Shown here: positions 9,655 to 18,238 of the stretch, in pieces | Numbering within the stretch: position 1 is the stretch's first letter | Layout of the letters: the number at the start of each line of letters is the position of its first letter | From: Chloroflexota bacterium | GTDB lineage: Bacteria > Chloroflexota > Anaerolineae > J036 > Brachytrichaceae | Direction: 5' to 3' | NCBI GenBank assembly: GCA_025354985.1 | Contig: JANXLU010000081.1 | Location: 1-64,000 of the forward strand | Length of the DNA: 64,000 nt | Program-made: the position numbers and the translations under genes | Notes under the pieces: model-generated | Databases searched by the model: none | The model's input: the letters and a program-made list of their open reading frames with translations, nothing else | What the model was told of the DNA's origin: nothing

Positions 9655-9692
9655 CGACCGCCCTTCAGGGGTGGTCGTCATCGTGCTACGGC
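9640..9692. terminator. Long convergent hairpin overlapping a stop codon
   Basis: Two perfect 20-bp arms (9640-9659 and 9673-9692) flank a 13-base loop. The left arm contains the last codons and the TGA of the upstream glycosyltransferase gene; the right arm ends 8 bases from the hppA stop codon. There is no long T run on either strand, but the position between converging genes suggests a bidirectional terminator or RNA-stabilising hairpin. Confidence 0.75.
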
Positions 9693-9700
9693 TCCCCAAT

Positions 9701-11992
9701 TTATACTGGCTGCGTCGCGTCGCGCTTACTTTGCCATACCGCCCAGACAAAAGCGCCAATCAGCACAAATGCAATCGCACCCGTTACAAGGTCGTTGGTA
9801 GCGGTAACAATGATTGGGGCGATGATCACCGATACCAGGTTGATCACCTTGATCATTGGGTTTAGCGCCGGTCCGGCCGTGTCCTTAAGCGGATCACCAA
9901 CCGTATCACCCACGACGGCGGCCTTGTGACGCTCGCTCCCCTTGCCGGTGTTGTTCTCCTTGCTGCGGGGCTCGTCTTCAATGGTCTTCTTGGCATTGTC
10001 CCAAGCCCCGCCGGCATTGCTCATATACACCGCCAACAGCTGACCGCTCAATATCACGCCCGCCAAGAACCCGCCTAGCGCTTCGACTTTGAACAACAAG
10101 CCAACAATAATGGGCGAACTAATCGAAATGATGCTGAGCGTGAGCAACTCGCGCTGAGCCGCTGCGGTGCTGATATTTACCGCGCTGGCGTAGTCCGGCT
10201 CAATCTCGTAGCTCATGATCTTGGGGTTCTTAAATTGCCTGCGCACTTCGTTTACGATCAACCCGGCCGCCCGTTCGACGGCCTTGATGGCAATGGACGA
10301 GAACAACCATGGGATGGTTCCGCCGATTAAGAAGCCAATAAACACCCGCGGATCGGCCACGTTGATACCCGTGATCACCGGCAGGCCCTGGGCTTTCTGT
10401 GCCAGTCCTACATCTGTGAGAAACGAGCCAAACAGCGACACCGCCGCGATCACGGCCGAACCGATGGCCACACCCTTGGTGATGGCCTTGGTGGTGTTGC
10501 CCACCGCATCCAAGTCGGCCAAAATTTGGCGGGTATTTCCGGTGGTCACATCTGCAAGCTCGGCCACACCATTGGCGTTGTCGCTGATCGGGCCAAAGCT
10601 GTCCATGGCCACGTTGTTTCCAGTCAGGGTGAGCATGCCGACGCCGGTCATGGCCACTCCGTAGAGCACGTAGGCGGCCTGTTCTGCCGCGTTCTTGCCT
10701 GCACCACTCCAAATAACCACACTTGCGAAAATGGTGGCTGCAATGGTCAGCGTTGCCCAAACGGCGCTCTCTTTGCCAATACTTATCCCGCTCAAAATCG
10801 TAGTGGCCGGGCCGCCGCTGGTCGCCTTGGCGATGTCCTTAACCGGCTTGAAGTGCGTATCCGTAAAGTATTCCGTGACACGGTCGATTACGATAGCAAG
10901 CACCACGCCGATAGTGACGCTCAGGAATGGGCGCCATTCAATCCCGCCCGTTGGCGTGCGCATGTAAAACGCTGTCATACCCGCAAACACCAGCGCCGAC
11001 ATCGCCGCACTTGACAGAAACCCGCGGTTGATGGCCTGCATAGCGCCACGCGCAGTATCGCTGGTCACGCGCACCAGATACGTCCCAACAATGCTGCTCA
11101 GCACTCCAATGCCGCGCACCACGAGCGGGAACACGATCCATTGCACCTGACCTGTTAGCGCAACGAGTGCCAATCCCAGGATCAAGCCGGACACGATCGT
11201 CACCTCATAGCTTTCGAAGATGTCGGCCGCCATGCCAGCGCAGTCACCGACGTTATCACCGACAAGGTCTGCGATCACTGCGGCATTGCGCTTGTCGTCT
11301 TCCTCAAGGTTTTGCTCCACCTTGCCAACCAGATCCGCGCCAACGTCGGCAGCCTTGGTAAAAATACCACCGCCCACGCGCATAAACAACGCCAGCAGCG
11401 TGCCGCCAAAGCCAAAGCCCAACAACGCATCGGGCGCAGCCTTGCCAAACAAAATAAAGATGATCGTGCCACCAAACAGCCCCAGGCCGTCGGTGAGCAT
11501 GCCCGTCACTGTGCCTGCGCGATAGGCAATCCGCAAGGCGCCGGCAAAGCTCTTGCGCGCCTCCGCGGCCGTACGCACGTTGGCTTCGACGGCAATGCGC
11601 ATACCCAACTGACCCACCGTTAGCGAAAACAACGCGCCCATGATAAAGGCGATAGCCCGACCCACCGCCACAATCAGCGTGACCTGAGCCGGGCTTTTGA
11701 AGCCCAGCGAGCCAAAGTGTGCGGTGGCCTCGGCGCTTGGCGGCACCACATACACGCTCAAAAACAGAGCAACCGTTAGCACGGCAATCAGCGGAACGAT
11801 GCTCCGGGCCTGCTTGCTCAAATACGCCAGCGCACCAGTCTTAATGGCGTTCCACACCCGTTGCATTTCCGGGGTCCCCTTATCCTCGCTCAGCACCTGC
11901 GCCCGCAAAAATAGCGCATAGCCAAGACCGGCAAAGCTGATCAATAGCACCAGCCACACCATCGTTTGTTCGAGGCCGTTCAAGTCTTGCAT
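9701..11992 (-). CDS. hppA: K+-independent membrane-bound proton pyrophosphatase
   Basis: This 763-residue integral membrane protein couples hydrolysis of pyrophosphate to proton pumping across the cytoplasmic membrane. The pyrophosphate/Mg site is seen in ADVGADLVGKVE and in DLVGDNVGDCAGMAADIFE near residue 245, and again in NAGGAWDNAKKTIED and GDTVGDPLKDTAGPALN. About 16 membrane helices are expected. In GNTTKAITKG the Lys at 502 occupies the position that is Ala in K+-dependent enzymes, so this is the K+-independent, H+-pumping class. A GGAG ribosome site lies about 14 bases before the ATG. The gene is preceded by an unusual leader (11980-12164) that may control it. Confidence 0.97.
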   Translation of the reverse strand: MQDLNGLEQTMVWLVLLISFAGLGYALFLRAQVLSEDKGTPEMQRVWNAIKTGALAYLSKQARSIVPLIAVLTVALFLSVYVVPPSAEATAHFGSLGFKSPAQVTLIVAVGRAIAFIMGALFSLTVGQLGMRIAVEANVRTAAEARKSFAGALRIAYRAGTVTGMLTDGLGLFGGTIIFILFGKAAPDALLGFGFGGTLLALFMRVGGGIFTKAADVGADLVGKVEQNLEEDDKRNAAVIADLVGDNVGDCAGMAADIFESYEVTIVSGLILGLALVALTGQVQWIVFPLVVRGIGVLSSIVGTYLVRVTSDTARGAMQAINRGFLSSAAMSALVFAGMTAFYMRTPTGGIEWRPFLSVTIGVVLAIVIDRVTEYFTDTHFKPVKDIAKATSGGPATTILSGISIGKESAVWATLTIAATIFASVVIWSGAGKNAAEQAAYVLYGVAMTGVGMLTLTGNNVAMDSFGPISDNANGVAELADVTTGNTRQILADLDAVGNTTKAITKGVAIGSAVIAAVSLFGSFLTDVGLAQKAQGLPVITGINVADPRVFIGFLIGGTIPWLFSSIAIKAVERAAGLIVNEVRRQFKNPKIMSYEIEPDYASAVNISTAAAQRELLTLSIISISSPIIVGLLFKVEALGGFLAGVILSGQLLAVYMSNAGGAWDNAKKTIEDEPRSKENNTGKGSERHKAAVVGDTVGDPLKDTAGPALNPMIKVINLVSVIIAPIIVTATNDLVTGAIAFVLIGAFVWAVWQSKRDATQPV

Positions 11993-12132
11993 GAGTTGTT
12001 GTAGTTCTCCTTTGATGAAATTGTTTTGGTTGACTTAAAAAGAGTGCGCCCCAAAAGGCGCACTAAAACACCACGTGCTGCGCGCGCTAGGCGCGGAGAT
12101 CGCGGGAAAATACTTGGGATGATCGACATCAT
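11980..12132 (-). CDS. Possible leader peptide ORF upstream of and overlapping hppA
   Basis: A 50-codon open frame begins with two consecutive ATG codons (12132 and 12129) directly after a GGAAGGAA purine run, reads through the terminator hairpin at 12043-12064, and stops 13 bases inside hppA. The encoded peptide has an Arg-rich middle (PRSPRLARAARG). The Shine-Dalgarno-like run is itself paired in a hairpin (12134-12153). This arrangement would let ribosome movement alter the hairpin and link translation to hppA. Whether it is translated is unknown; it could be a chance frame in a structured leader. Confidence 0.3.
   Translation of the reverse strand: MMSIIPSIFPRSPRLARAARGVLVRLLGRTLFKSTKTISSKENYNNSCKT
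12043..12064 (-). terminator. Intrinsic terminator just upstream of hppA (possible attenuator)
   Basis: On the minus strand AGTGCGCC pairs with GGCGCACT around a 6-base loop and is followed by CTTTTTAAG. It lies only about 50 bases before the hppA start codon. It may simply end the transcript of the large secreted-protein gene whose stop codon is at 12225, or act as an attenuator in the hppA leader. Confidence 0.7.
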
Positions 12133-12133
12133 A

Positions 12134-12164
12134 TTCCTTCCTCAAGGAAGGAACGTACATTGTA
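12134..12164 (-). promoter_or_regulatory. hppA leader: hairpin and -10-like box
   Basis: On the minus strand a TACAAT box (12164-12159) is followed within a few bases by TTCCTTCC pairing with GGAAGGAA (12153-12146 and 12141-12134) around a 4-base loop. The second arm is the Shine-Dalgarno-like run of the small ORF. Just upstream, GACGCC-N11-GGCGTC (12167-12189) forms another inverted repeat. No convincing -35 element was found at the usual spacing. No known riboswitch class was recognised. Confidence 0.35.
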
Positions 12165-12224
12165 GCGACGCCTTTTATTTTGTGGCGTCAAAACGACAAT
12201 ATATACCGATTGACCGCATGCTGC

Positions 12225-15200
12225 CTATTTGCTGCTCACCATGGGCAGGAACACCATCGTAACGCTGCCAAGACCGTTGAGGGCAAGCGGGGAGCTTGAA
12301 TCCAATACTGTCGCTGACGAGGAATCCGTGACCACGGCCCACAGCACGCCATCAGAGAGCCCCGACACACGGGCCTGGTTGACAGTTAATGCACGCACAA
12401 GTTCCACGGCGCTCTGGCTACTGGTGATTTGCATCGTCTGCAGTAGCACTGGCGCTAATTGATCTGCTGCAGCGCTCCAGTAAAGCGCAATGGTCAGCTG
12501 CTGCGCGATCGGGATATCCATCGTGTTTACGCCAACCAGCCGCGCCAACGAGCCAGTCTGCGATGCAAGGACGATCACCGCGTCAGCGTTATTCAACGGG
12601 TTGGCGTCCATTCCATGAATGCCATCATCGCGAATCCTGGCCACAGACACGATTGCCGACACCCGTCGGGTGGATGCCACGGAGCGCACATGCAACACCT
12701 GAGTCCCGGATGCGCCTATTGTCAGCATGCCGACTGGCAACGTGCAAACCGTAGCAGATGCACCGCCGCAAACCCAGCCCGCGGGTTGGCTTGCGGCCAA
12801 CAGGCGCACCCGTGCATTAAGACGCACGGTTATCGTGACGCCGCTGGCGTCTGCGCCTGTGTTGGTATAGGCCACCGCGAACGTCAATGATTCACCATAA
12901 CCGACCAATGGCCGGTCCGCCGCGAGCGTTATGGCCAGATTTGGCCGCGCCGTACCAGGCGTGCCCGCCACAGTCGGGGTCGCGGCTACCGTGGGTGGCG
13001 CCATGGTGCTCGTTGCTATCAGTGTGCTGGTCGTCGTTGGCAGTTGTGTAGCAGTTGCGGTCGTCGTCGGGTTCGAGGTCCCGCTGGCACTGGCGGATGG
13101 CGTTGGTGTCAACGGTTTCACGGTCGCCGTCTCGCTCGGCGTCGGCGTGCTTGTCGGCGCACGTGTTGGCGTCACCGTTGCCGAAGCCGTCACTGTAGCT
13201 GTCGCAGTTGGCGTGAGCGTCGTAGTCGGGGATTCTGACGCCGTTGCTGATGGCGACTGCGTCTCGGTGGTGCTGGGTGTATTCGTCAGTGTCACCGTAG
13301 CGGTCTCTGTTGGTGTCGGCGTCTCGGTGGAGGTTTCTGTTGGTGGCGTTGTTGGTGTCACTGTGTCAATCGGAATTTTGGTTTCCGTTGGCGTAGAAGT
13401 TGGCGTCTCGGTCGGTATCGGTGTCTCCGTCGGTGTCTCCGTCGGTGTCGCCGTTTCTGTCGGAGTTGCGGTTTCTGTTGATTCCGCGGTTGGAGTTTCG
13501 GTCGGTGTCGGGGTTTCGGTTTCCGTTGGCGTGGCGGATGGTGTCTCGGTTTCGGTTGGCGTGGCAGTCGGTGTCGGAGTTTCGGTTTCCGTTGGCGTGC
13601 CAGTCGGAGTTTCAGTTACGGTCGGGGTTTCTGTCGGAGTCGCAGTCTCGGTTGGTGTGGTCGTGATGGTTGGTGTCGCCGTTTCCGTCGCGGTCTCGGT
13701 TGGCGTTAGTGTTGGCAGTGATGGGTCAATGGTCGGGGTTGCCGTCGGCGTTTCGGTCTCCGTAGCAGTTACGGTTGGCGTAAAGGTTGGCAATGATGGA
13801 TCCGTCGTCGGCGTAGCGGTCGGGGTTTCGGTTTCGGTAGCCGTTTCAGTCGGAGTCGCCGTGTCGGTAGGCGTGGGCGTTAGAGTCTGCGTTGGCGTTT
13901 CAGTGGTCGTCGCCGTTGGCGTGCGCGTCGCCGATGGAGTACGGGTTACGGTAGGCGTGCGTGTGCTCGTGCTGCTTGGCGTACGAGTTACTGTTTGGGT
14001 TGCTGTTTGTGTAGCCGTCGAGGTTGGCGTCGGTGTTGGGGTGCTTGTTGTTGTAGGTGTACGCGTGGCAGTGAACGTTTGTGTACTCGTTGCGGTTGGC
14101 GTTACCGTGGGTGTGCGCGAAGGGGTTGTCGTCGGCGTCCTTGTGGAGGTCGGTGTCACCGTTGGTGTGTTCGTCGCCGTTGCCGTGGGCGTGTTCGTAT
14201 TCGTCGCGGTAACTGTCGGAGTTAACGTGGCGGTTTGAGTTGTGGTTGCCGTAAAGGTTGGTGTTCTTGTTAAAGTTGGCGAGGGTGTTGCTGTTGGCGT
14301 ATTAGACGGGGTCACGGTTGGCGATGGCGTATCAGTCGTCGTGGCAGTCGGAGTGTTGGTAGCAGTAGCCGTGGCGGTCGATGTGGACGTAGCGGTCATC
14401 GTAGGTGTCGCGGTTGGTGTGCGCGTTGCCGTTAAGGTTGCGGTGTTGGTTGGTGTGGCGGATACAGTGGGCGTTTGGGTAACCGTTGCAGTCGCGGTGT
14501 TCGTCGGCGTCCGCGTGATGGTTGGCGTTTGCGTATTGGTGCCGGTCACGGTCGGTGTGCGCGTCAGCGTTGGCGTATTCGTTTTGGTTGGCGTCTGGGT
14601 CGGTGTTTGGGTTGGCGTGCGCGTAGGCGTTGCTGTGTTGGTGGCTGTGCTGGTCGGTGTGGCGGTTGGGAAAACAGCAACGCACGGACCGGTGAGCCAC
14701 GGGCTAAATGAAACCCGCGAGCTGACATCGCTTCCCAACCCGCTCGGGTTCGATGAGGCGTTATATGGCCCGCTGCCATCACCCCACCACGTATTCCGCG
14801 CGTTCACCGTGGCAGAGCCCTCATTGTCGATGCCGAGCGTCGCTGTCAACAAATTATTACAGGTCAGTTGCGGTAGAGCAGACCCCGTTACAAAGACATC
14901 CGGGCTGCTGGTTTGAATCGTATTGCGCTGCAGCGTTGGTGTGATCCCGCTGCCGCTCACCTGAATCCCGGCCGCCGCGTTTTGCCGAATTGTGCAGCCG
15001 TCGACGGTTACATTGGACGAACGAACCGTAATGGCGGCAGCGCCCGAGGCGCCCGCGCCCTCGACTACGCAATTGGCGATTCGCAATGTGCCCGTCCCGG
15101 CAACACTGATTCCGGCCCAGTCGCCTGGCTGCGGCGCCGCGGAACTGCTCGTAAAGGTGATTGGCAACCCCGCCACGCCGCTGATGTTCAGACTTCCGGT

Positions 15201-16448
15201 GATAACCATCGATCCGCCAGAATTAAACGTGACTGATACACCCGGCTCGATCGACAACGTGGCGCCCGAGTTTACGATGATTTTATTGACTACATACGGG
15301 CTGCCCACCAGCGTCAGGGTTGTGTTGGTGATTATGGTGAGGTTGCCATCTACCGCTGTGCCGATGGCGCAGCCACTTACGGAATTGCTCCACTCCTGCT
15401 GGATGATGTACGGGTTGCCATTCAATACGACATTGCTTCCGTCACCAGCAATCGTGCCATAGTTGTAGGCGCATTTGTCCCCGTTTTCGTCCAACGCGCT
15501 GTCATACCAGGCTGTGCCAAATGGATCCGTCGCCGATTCAAAATGCTCGTGAGAGGCCGTCGAAATCTCAATGTCGGCATCAAGATTTGCGTTTGGCGAT
15601 ACCGAAAATGCAGTACAGTTCGCCGGCCACGTGGCACCATATGGCATATTCGAGTAGATAATGTCGCGCCCACCGCTGACAAAATCGCTGTGATAGGCGC
15701 AATAAGTTGGGTGACTGGTGCCCACAGTGCAATTCAGCGCATCCGCGCAGCTCTCTATCCCCTTCGCAGTAAATACGACAAACTGCGCCGTGCCGTCCGC
15801 CACCCAGCCATTGGCCGCGATGGCGCGGCTCACCGCAGCCTGCACATCAGCATCCAATAACGGGTTGGCAACGCTCCCACGCCCGCCGGGATACGCCGTG
15901 GTATCGGTCCAGGTGCCGCCAAACGTTGACACGTTTTTCATATAGACGCGGCTCGCGCTACCCTGGTAATACTGGGTGTTAAGGTTGTAAAACGCGCTTG
16001 CGTTTATGTCGGTGTAGTAACGGTTCAGCAGGGTCTGATAGCCCGGCGCCATATAGAAACCGCTTGGTTGCCAGAAAATCGTATAAACAACAACCTTCTG
16101 CATTATGTCGCCACCGTGATAGATAAGATTTAGCACGGCGGGCGCCGTACCCACATTCGCAGCCCGGTGAAATCGAATGTTTCCGCCGTTGCGCTCGCTT
16201 CCTTGCACACCAGCCCGTTGCGGGTCTGGCTGATGCGAGTTTAAATGCGTGTAATCGGGCTCCTGTGCCCTTGGCGGTGGCGGCGCATGGTTGTTTGCCA
16301 GGTCAGTCTGTGCCGACACATCCGTGCTTGCACCTGGCACTTCGGGCGCAACCGAGGCCGCCCGGGCAGACGGCGCACGACCAAGCAAAGTTGCAAGCAC
16401 CATGAGCACGACGAGCGCGACCAACCGGGTAGCGTTGATGATTTTCAT
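12225..16448 (-). CDS. Secreted multidomain protein: putative metallopeptidase, beta-helix, long Thr/Pro linker
   Basis: This 1407-residue exported protein starts at the ATG directly before a classic signal peptide ([15 protein letters not shown].. ending in ARA). Residues about 65-385 resemble Exordium/PHI-1-like secreted proteins and carry [11 protein letters not shown] near residue 300 followed by ENGDKCAY, a pattern typical of putative zinc peptidases. Residues 390-585 read as a right-handed beta-helix (repeated short beta-strands with N and G turns). Then comes a Thr/Pro linker of roughly 570 residues (590-1163), a DUF11-like beta domain ([18 protein letters not shown]), and a tail ending VFLPMVSSK. 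It is probably attached at or released from the cell surface. An in-frame ATG at 16517 would add 23 residues without improving the signal peptide. Confidence 0.8.
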   Translation of the reverse strand: MKIINATRLVALVVLMVLATLLGRAPSARAASVAPEVPGASTDVSAQTDLANNHAPPPPRAQEPDYTHLNSHQPDPQRAGVQGSERNGGNIRFHRAANVGTAPAVLNLIYHGGDIMQKVVVYTIFWQPSGFYMAPGYQTLLNRYYTDINASAFYNLNTQYYQGSASRVYMKNVSTFGGTWTDTTAYPGGRGSVANPLLDADVQAAVSRAIAANGWVADGTAQFVVFTAKGIESCADALNCTVGTSHPTYCAYHSDFVSGGRDIIYSNMPYGATWPANCTAFSVSPNANLDADIEISTASHEHFESATDPFGTAWYDSALDENGDKCAYNYGTIAGDGSNVVLNGNPYIIQQEWSNSVSGCAIGTAVDGNLTIITNTTLTLVGSPYVVNKIIVNSGATLSIEPGVSVTFNSGGSMVITGSLNISGVAGLPITFTSSSAAPQPGDWAGISVAGTGTLRIANCVVEGAGASGAAAITVRSSNVTVDGCTIRQNAAAGIQVSGSGITPTLQRNTIQTSSPDVFVTGSALPQLTCNNLLTATLGIDNEGSATVNARNTWWGDGSGPYNASSNPSGLGSDVSSRVSFSPWLTGPCVAVFPTATPTSTATNTATPTRTPTQTPTQTPTKTNTPTLTRTPTVTGTNTQTPTITRTPTNTATATVTQTPTVSATPTNTATLTATRTPTATPTMTATSTSTATATATNTPTATTTDTPSPTVTPSNTPTATPSPTLTRTPTFTATTTQTATLTPTVTATNTNTPTATATNTPTVTPTSTRTPTTTPSRTPTVTPTATSTQTFTATRTPTTTSTPTPTPTSTATQTATQTVTRTPSSTSTRTPTVTRTPSATRTPTATTTETPTQTLTPTPTDTATPTETATETETPTATPTTDPSLPTFTPTVTATETETPTATPTIDPSLPTLTPTETATETATPTITTTPTETATPTETPTVTETPTGTPTETETPTPTATPTETETPSATPTETETPTPTETPTAESTETATPTETATPTETPTETPIPTETPTSTPTETKIPIDTVTPTTPPTETSTETPTPTETATVTLTNTPSTTETQSPSATASESPTTTLTPTATATVTASATVTPTRAPTSTPTPSETATVKPLTPTPSASASGTSNPTTTATATQLPTTTSTLIATSTMAPPTVAATPTVAGTPGTARPNLAITLAADRPLVGYGESLTFAVAYTNTGADASGVTITVRLNARVRLLAASQPAGWVCGGASATVCTLPVGMLTIGASGTQVLHVRSVASTRRVSAIVSVARIRDDGIHGMDANPLNNADAVIVLASQTGSLARLVGVNTMDIPIAQQLTIALYWSAAADQLAPVLLQTMQITSSQSAVELVRALTVNQARVSGLSDGVLWAVVTDSSSATVLDSSSPLALNGLGSVTMVFLPMVSSK
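12960..14676 (-). repeat. Thr/Pro low-complexity repeat tract (about 1.7 kb)
   Basis: The tract encodes about 570 residues of imperfect T-P, T-x-T-P and T-E-T-P repeats inside the secreted protein. Repeats are degenerate at the DNA level, with many synonymous changes, so the protein pattern seems to be selected rather than newly duplicated. The complementary strand is open for long stretches as Val/Gly-rich frames, which are shadows. Confidence 0.95.
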
Positions 16449-16658
16449 CCGTGTTTCTGGTGATCGTCCGGTGCTTCCTGCGTGTTCCGTGTGACCTCCT
16501 AGCGTATCCGAGATCATCTTTAATATAGTGAAGGTATTCTACGGAAAATCTACCGGATTTATCATTAGCATGCGCGTCGTTAGGACACAAAAAGTCACGT
16601 CTTTCGACCTATGTGCGCGGCTTGTACGCGACAGATTGGTGCCCGTCTAAGAATCCAA

Positions 16659-16838
16659 ATGCAAAACACCACACTACTGACCGAGGAGCAACCGAAGAGT
16701 GGCACAGCCGCCGATTTGCTCCGCATTTTCCTGAAGTTGCCAACACTTGGCGAACTGGATGGCAAACTCTTGGACGAAGTGATCGCTGGATTCCGTGAAC
16801 CGGCGCATTACAAAGATACTAGGACAGCATATCTGTGA
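16659..16838 (+). CDS. Small hypothetical ORF in a gene-poor gap
   Basis: The gap between the large secreted protein and the M24 peptidase (16449-16983) holds no clear gene. This 59-codon frame starts at an ATG and encodes an acidic, helix-rich peptide (..GELDGKLLDEVIAG..). It overlaps a second 50-codon frame (GTG at 16835 to TAA at 16987) by 4 bases (GTGA). The pair layout recalls small toxin-antitoxin or remnant loci, but neither product resembles a family I know. The upstream part of the gap (about 16505-16600) is AT-rich and probably carries the promoter of the secreted-protein gene, with a TATATT box. Confidence 0.25.
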   Translation: MQNTTLLTEEQPKSGTAADLLRIFLKLPTLGELDGKLLDEVIAGFREPAHYKDTRTAYL

Positions 16839-16983
16839 CCGCGCTGAATCCGAAAACCTACGTCCAACAATCCGCAGTCTTACTGCCCATAAAGTGTTAC
16901 GCTTTGATAGATCCAAATTTTATGAGGAATTGCACGAACCGTTTTCTAGTTCCGAGAGGTTGTGACTTCGTAATCGCTAGTTT

Positions 16984-18234
16984 CTAAATCTTGATGATAA
17001 GCTCACGATCCACATCCGTCAATTTGTGCATTGTGCCGGCTAGGTCAAACCAATAGTCGTCTTCAAGCCTGACGCCCCAACCGCCGCGCGGGTCGTAGGG
17101 GTAATACAGACCTGGCTCATTGCAAATGATCGTGCCGGGCTGGATCAATTCATCCGGGCGCATGCCCTTGAGAGACATGCTCGGCGATTCATGCACGCTC
17201 AGGCCGAAGCCATGCCCCAGACCGTGCATATACCCACTCGTGATCGCCTGTCCATCCAATTGGGTCGGGTGACCCATCTCACGGAACATCTCGCATGCCG
17301 CCTCGTGAAATTCATGACAATACCGACCCACCGCAAACATGCCCTCGACCGTGTCATGCACGTTGCACACCTGCTCATACGCCTGCAGCACATGATCGGG
17401 TGCATAGCCCACGCACCAGGTGCGGGTGATGTCGGCGTAATACCCGCCCAATTGCCTTGGGAAAATGTCGAAAATAATTGTCTCACCGAGCCTGATCACG
17501 TCCCCAGGCTTGCCCCGGCTGTGCGGCACTCCCGCATCCCGCCCAATGGCCAGAATTGTGTGGTCTTCTTCAAGCTCCAGTTCGCAGCAGCGCAACCGGA
17601 CAAATCGCTTGAGGTCACCAATAGTGAGCGGCGCGCCATCGGCCTTGGCCATAACGCGATCCTTTGGCGTGTGCGCGCGAATGAAGTCTTTGGTCAGGCC
17701 AATGACCTCGCTGGTCAGGTCACAGGTACGCCTGATCTGCGCGGCTTCCTCGTCATCCTTGGTCATCCGCGCCTCGGTGATCACGTCATTCTCAAACTCG
17801 ACCACCACCTCGCACAGCTCTTCGCGGCGCACCCGATCCAACACGGCCAGCGTCCGGTTCTGCGCATCCACACCATAAAACCCCACCCGCGCGCTGCCAT
17901 CATCCGGGATCCCCACATGATTAAAAATGCGCCGCAACAGTTCCACTTCGGTTGCGAGCCGGTCGCCATTTTGTTCCTTCATGATGGCCGGCACATTAAA
18001 TTGCTCGCGGTTTATCAGTTTCAGCCCGCTGACAGCGGCCTCATCACGCTCCATCGTCCGGTGCAACAAGTAAATTTCTCCGCTGACCTTGACGATCACG
18101 GTTCCGTTGATATCCCGCGCCGGCGCGATCAAATAGTTATACGCTGCGTTGCTTTGCGACAGCCCATCCGGGCCATTAACGATCAGCGCATCAAGCCCGC
18201 GCAGACGCATAAGGTTGGTGAGGTCTGCTTTCAT
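16984..18234 (-). CDS. M24-family metallopeptidase (Xaa-Pro aminopeptidase-like)
   Basis: This 416-residue cytoplasmic protein has the creatinase/prolidase N-terminal domain and a pita-bread C-terminal domain. All five metal ligands of M24 enzymes are visible: two Asp in IIFDIFPRQLGGYYADITRT, His in GLGHGFGLSVHE, Glu in CNEPGLYYP, and Glu in RLEDDYW. It likely removes N-terminal residues before proline, or cleaves X-Pro dipeptides; creatinase-like alternatives cannot be excluded. The start codon lies 4 bases after the serA stop, so the two are probably co-transcribed. Confidence 0.88.
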   Translation of the reverse strand: MKADLTNLMRLRGLDALIVNGPDGLSQSNAAYNYLIAPARDINGTVIVKVSGEIYLLHRTMERDEAAVSGLKLINREQFNVPAIMKEQNGDRLATEVELLRRIFNHVGIPDDGSARVGFYGVDAQNRTLAVLDRVRREELCEVVVEFENDVITEARMTKDDEEAAQIRRTCDLTSEVIGLTKDFIRAHTPKDRVMAKADGAPLTIGDLKRFVRLRCCELELEEDHTILAIGRDAGVPHSRGKPGDVIRLGETIIFDIFPRQLGGYYADITRTWCVGYAPDHVLQAYEQVCNVHDTVEGMFAVGRYCHEFHEAACEMFREMGHPTQLDGQAITSGYMHGLGHGFGLSVHESPSMSLKGMRPDELIQPGTIICNEPGLYYPYDPRGGWGVRLEDDYWFDLAGTMHKLTDVDRELIIKI

Positions 18235-18238
18235 AGTT

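Noticed and set aside
12960-14676. Repeats considered as a CRISPR array
   Set aside because: Units are short, overlapping and in coding frame. There are no spacers or constant repeats and no cas genes.
12931-14916. Long Val/Gly-rich open frames on the plus strand (435 and 224 codons)
   Set aside because: They are the complement of the Thr/Pro linker. Their repeat follows the codon pattern of the minus-strand gene, and there is no ribosome site or recognisable domain.
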